DNA of 7,645 nucleotides from contig NZ_JBIQOI010000019.1 in assembly GCF_044197065.1 (NCBI RefSeq), positions 1 through 7,645 of the forward strand, written 5' to 3'. The position numbers were made by a program, and so were the translations under genes. The number at the start of each line of letters is the position of its first letter. Within the stretch, counting starts at the first letter, position 1. This DNA comes from Kluyvera ascorbata_C. GTDB taxonomy: Bacteria > Pseudomonadota > Gammaproteobacteria > Enterobacterales > Enterobacteriaceae. Shown here piece by piece: positions 6,100 to 7,645 of this stretch. The notes beneath the pieces are model-generated. The model saw only the letters and a program-made list of their open reading frames with translations. It made no database searches and was not told the origin of the DNA.

Positions 6100-6894
6100 A
6101 TGAGCCTGTTAAATCAACTACAACGCCTGTGGCGCACGCTGCGCGGTTCCCCCTACAGTTGGCCCGCGCTGGACGTCATACTCCCCGGCGGTCGCCATCT
6201 GCATCTGGTGGGCAGCATTCATATGGGCACGCGCGACATGGCGCCGCTTCCTGCTAAGCTGTTGAAAAAACTTCATCAGGCCGATGCGTTAATCGTCGAA
6301 GCGGATATCTCCGGTAACGAGACCCCTTTCAGCGATTTACCAGAATACCCGCCACTTCGCGAACGACTCAGCGAAGCGCAGTTCAGCCAGCTTGAAAAGC
6401 TCAGCGACGAACTGGGCATGCCGCTGTACCGCTTCGATACCCAGCCGCTGTGGCAGGTGGCGATGGTGCTGCAGGCCACCCAGGCGCAAAAGCTGGGTCT
6501 GCGCCCGGATTACGGTATTGATTATCAGCTCCTTCAGGCCGCGCGCGAAATGTCGCTGCCGGTGCAGGAACTGGAGGGGGCCGACAGCCAGATAGCCCTG
6601 CTCTGCCACCTTCCTGATGGGGGAATGGCGTTGCTTGACGATACGCTGACCCATTGGCACACCAACGCCCGGCTGCTGCAGGTGATGATCGGTTGGTGGT
6701 TAGAGCAGCCGCCGTCTAACGGCACGGCGTCGCTGCCCAATACTTTTAGCCAGTCACTGTATGATGTGCTGATGGTGAAACGCAATGAAGCCTGGCGCGA
6801 CGCGCTGCTGGCGCTGCCGCCTGGACGTTATGTGGTGGCCGTGGGAGCGCTACATTTATACGGAGAGGGCAATCTGCCGCAAATGCTGAGATAA
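6100..6894 (+). CDS. ybaP: YbaP, TraB/GumN family protein
   Basis: This is a TraB/GumN-family protein of unproven function; the family is related to Tiki-type metal-dependent proteases. The frame is open from 6046, but I place the start at the ATG at 6100. It gives MSLLNQLQRLWRTLRG, which aligns with the E. coli N-terminus, yields exactly the E. coli length of 264 residues, and has AGGGAG five bases upstream. The two family-defining motifs are present: GSIHMG (38-43) near the N-terminus and GALHLYGEGNLP (249-260) near the C-terminus, each with its histidine (H41, H252). VEAD (66-69, with E67) and YGIDYQLLQAA (138-148) are also typical. There is no obvious signal peptide or lipobox. The TAA stop lies in the A run that, on the other strand, is the T tract of the chiX terminator. 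E. coli has ybaQ between copA and ybaP; here the 88-nt gap has no room for it. Confidence 0.93.
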   Translation: MSLLNQLQRLWRTLRGSPYSWPALDVILPGGRHLHLVGSIHMGTRDMAPLPAKLLKKLHQADALIVEADISGNETPFSDLPEYPPLRERLSEAQFSQLEKLSDELGMPLYRFDTQPLWQVAMVLQATQAQKLGLRPDYGIDYQLLQAAREMSLPVQELEGADSQIALLCHLPDGGMALLDDTLTHWHTNARLLQVMIGWWLEQPPSNGTASLPNTFSQSLYDVLMVKRNEAWRDALLALPPGRYVVAVGALHLYGEGNLPQMLR

Positions 6895-6972
6895 AAAAAT
6901 GGCCAATATTTCTATTGGCCCGTCAAAGAGGAATTTCATCATTATTATTATCCCGGAGTTCGCACTCCGGAT
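6893..6972 (-). ncRNA. chiX: ChiX (SroB/MicM), Hfq-dependent sRNA silencing the chitoporin gene
   Basis: ChiX base-pairs with the chiP leader and blocks chitoporin synthesis; in E. coli and Salmonella the chb mRNA acts as a decoy that relieves this. On the minus strand the RNA begins near 6972. It forms a 5' hairpin CCGGAGT-GCGA-ACTCCGG (6970-6953), then an AT-rich ATAATAATAAT stretch suited to Hfq. Next comes the conserved single-stranded target-pairing segment AAATTCCTCTTTGACGGG. It ends in the terminator GGCCAATA-GAAA-TATTGGCC (6920-6901) followed by A and seven Ts. The pairing segment and terminator stem match the E. coli RNA as I remember it; the 5' hairpin differs in sequence but not in fold. 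The location between ybaP and ybaK, in the opposite orientation, is also conserved. The 5' end is estimated from the promoter to within a few bases. Confidence 0.93.
6901..6920 (-). terminator. Intrinsic terminator of chiX
   Basis: An 8-bp stem with a GAAA tetraloop on the minus strand is followed by A and seven Ts (6899-6893). This is also the 3' domain that binds Hfq. The T tract overlaps the last two bases of the ybaP stop codon, so ybaP and chiX end tail to tail with about 2 nt in common. Confidence 0.93.
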
Positions 6973-6978
6973 CTCTCG

Positions 6979-7008
6979 ATTGTCGCTCAAAGTTGCCGCA
7001 ACTGCCAA
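6979..7008 (-). promoter_or_regulatory. chiX promoter
   Basis: On the minus strand, TTGGCA (7008-7003) is a five-of-six -35 and GACAAT (6984-6979) a four-of-six -10, separated by 18 bp. Initiation about seven bases downstream falls near 6972, just before the first hairpin of ChiX, which agrees with the RNA structure. A perfect TATAAT on the same strand at 7029-7024 has no matching -35 and would give a transcript about 45 nt longer. Confidence 0.65.
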
Positions 7009-7031
7009 TACCTATTGCGCAAGATTATACT
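7002..7031 (+). promoter_or_regulatory. Candidate ybaK promoter
   Basis: CTGCCA (7002-7007, four of six) and TATACT (7026-7031, five of six) are 18 bp apart. A start near 7038 would leave a leader of about 58 nt. The -35 overlaps the chiX -35 on the other strand, so two polymerases could not occupy both at once. Confidence 0.45.
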
Positions 7032-7095
7032 ATTTTTTAGTCCGTTTTAGGGCGTATGCTGGTTGCATATCACGTCTGTAGTAAGAAGGAACGTT

Positions 7096-7575
7096 ATGAC
7101 TCCCGCAGTTAAGCTACTCGAAAAGAACAAGATCCCGTTCAGTATCCACACCTACGATCACGATCCGAATGAAACTAATTTTGGCGATGAAGTGGTGCGT
7201 AAACTCGGCCTGAATGCCGACCAGGTATACAAAACACTTTTGGTTGCGATGAACGGCGACATGAAACAACTGGCGGTGGCGGTAACGCCGGTCGCCGGGC
7301 AGTTGGATCTGAAAAAGGTCGCGAAAGCGCTTGGGGCAAAAAAGGTCGACATGGCCGACCCGATGGTTGCCCAGCGCGTGACCGGTTATCTGGTGGGCGG
7401 TATCAGCCCGCTGGGGCAGAAGAAGCGTCTACCAACGGTGATTGATGCGCCATCGCAGGAATTTGCCTCTATTTATGTCTCCGGTGGGAAGCGCGGGCTG
7501 GATATTGAGCTGGCGGCGGTGGATTTAGCGAAGATTCTTGGCGCGACGTTTGCGGATATTGCGCGCCGGGATTGA
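7096..7575 (+). CDS. ybaK: YbaK, Cys-tRNA(Pro) deacylase
   Basis: YbaK is a free-standing editing protein of the INS/YbaK superfamily. It hydrolyses Cys-tRNA(Pro), the mischarging error that prolyl-tRNA synthetase cannot clear itself, and so prevents cysteine insertion at proline codons. The product from the ATG at 7096 is 159 residues, the E. coli length, and begins MTPAVKLLEKNK as expected. A longer frame from a TTG at 7063 is rejected because AAGAAGGA (7083-7090) sits five bases before the ATG. The catalytic lysine K46 (DQVYKTLLV) is present, as are GYLVGGISPLGQKKRLP and SGGKRGLDIEL around the substrate pocket. The gene is divergent from chiX. In E. coli the next gene beyond it, ushA, is convergent; here the window ends 70 bases after the stop. 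Confidence 0.96.
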   Translation: MTPAVKLLEKNKIPFSIHTYDHDPNETNFGDEVVRKLGLNADQVYKTLLVAMNGDMKQLAVAVTPVAGQLDLKKVAKALGAKKVDMADPMVAQRVTGYLVGGISPLGQKKRLPTVIDAPSQEFASIYVSGGKRGLDIELAAVDLAKILGATFADIARRD

Positions 7576-7582
7576 TCGTGTG

Positions 7583-7645
<63 letters not shown>

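Noticed and set aside
6899..7081. 60-residue plus-strand frame between ybaP and ybaK
   Set aside because: It runs antisense through chiX and its promoter, has no convincing ribosome site and shows no recognisable motif.

Overview
The window is a stretch of enterobacterial chromosome (family Enterobacteriaceae). All seven proteins match the E. coli proteins FetB, FetA, QmcA, YbbJ, CueR, CopA, YbaP and YbaK (eight genes) over full or nearly full length, as judged from memory of those sequences. The gene order is the E. coli copA neighbourhood read in reverse, and an Hfq-dependent sRNA gene (chiX) sits where expected. Base composition is moderately GC-rich. The absence of glsA, ybaT and ybaQ, which E. 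coli K-12 carries in this neighbourhood, points to a relative such as Klebsiella, Enterobacter, Citrobacter or Salmonella. I cannot fix the genus from this sequence alone.

Layout from left to right. Positions 1-45 are a pure C tract, almost certainly an artefact. fetB and fetA (minus strand, overlapping by 8 nt) encode the two-subunit iron exporter FetAB. A 126-bp divergent spacer separates them from qmcA-ybbJ (plus strand, ATGA overlap), a stomatin-like/NfeD-like membrane pair. Three bases later cueR ends convergently (minus strand). cueR and copA are divergent across a 94-bp spacer that holds the CueR operator inside a 19-bp-spacer promoter. copA (plus) is the Cu(I)-exporting P1B-ATPase and carries an intact programmed -1 frameshift signal predicted to release its first metal-binding domain as a 70-residue copper chaperone. 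A hairpin terminator follows, then ybaP (TraB/GumN family, plus), the sRNA chiX (minus), and ybaK (Cys-tRNA(Pro) deacylase, plus). Positions 7598-7645 are a G tract, again probably artefactual.

Functionally, the region is a chromosomal metal-homeostasis locus. CueR senses Cu(I) and activates copA; CopA exports cytoplasmic copper and its frameshift product buffers or shuttles it; FetAB exports iron. QmcA/YbbJ, YbaP and YbaK are housekeeping neighbours, and ChiX silences chitoporin synthesis.

I did not find an undescribed multi-gene system. The most rewarding points lie inside known genes: the copA frameshift signal with a plausible H-type pseudoknot, a chiX whose 5' hairpin differs in sequence from E. 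coli but keeps its fold, the crowded cueR/copA control region with a GTG start nested in an ATGTGA start-stop, and the contig ends, which both break at the same CCCGGC hexamer.
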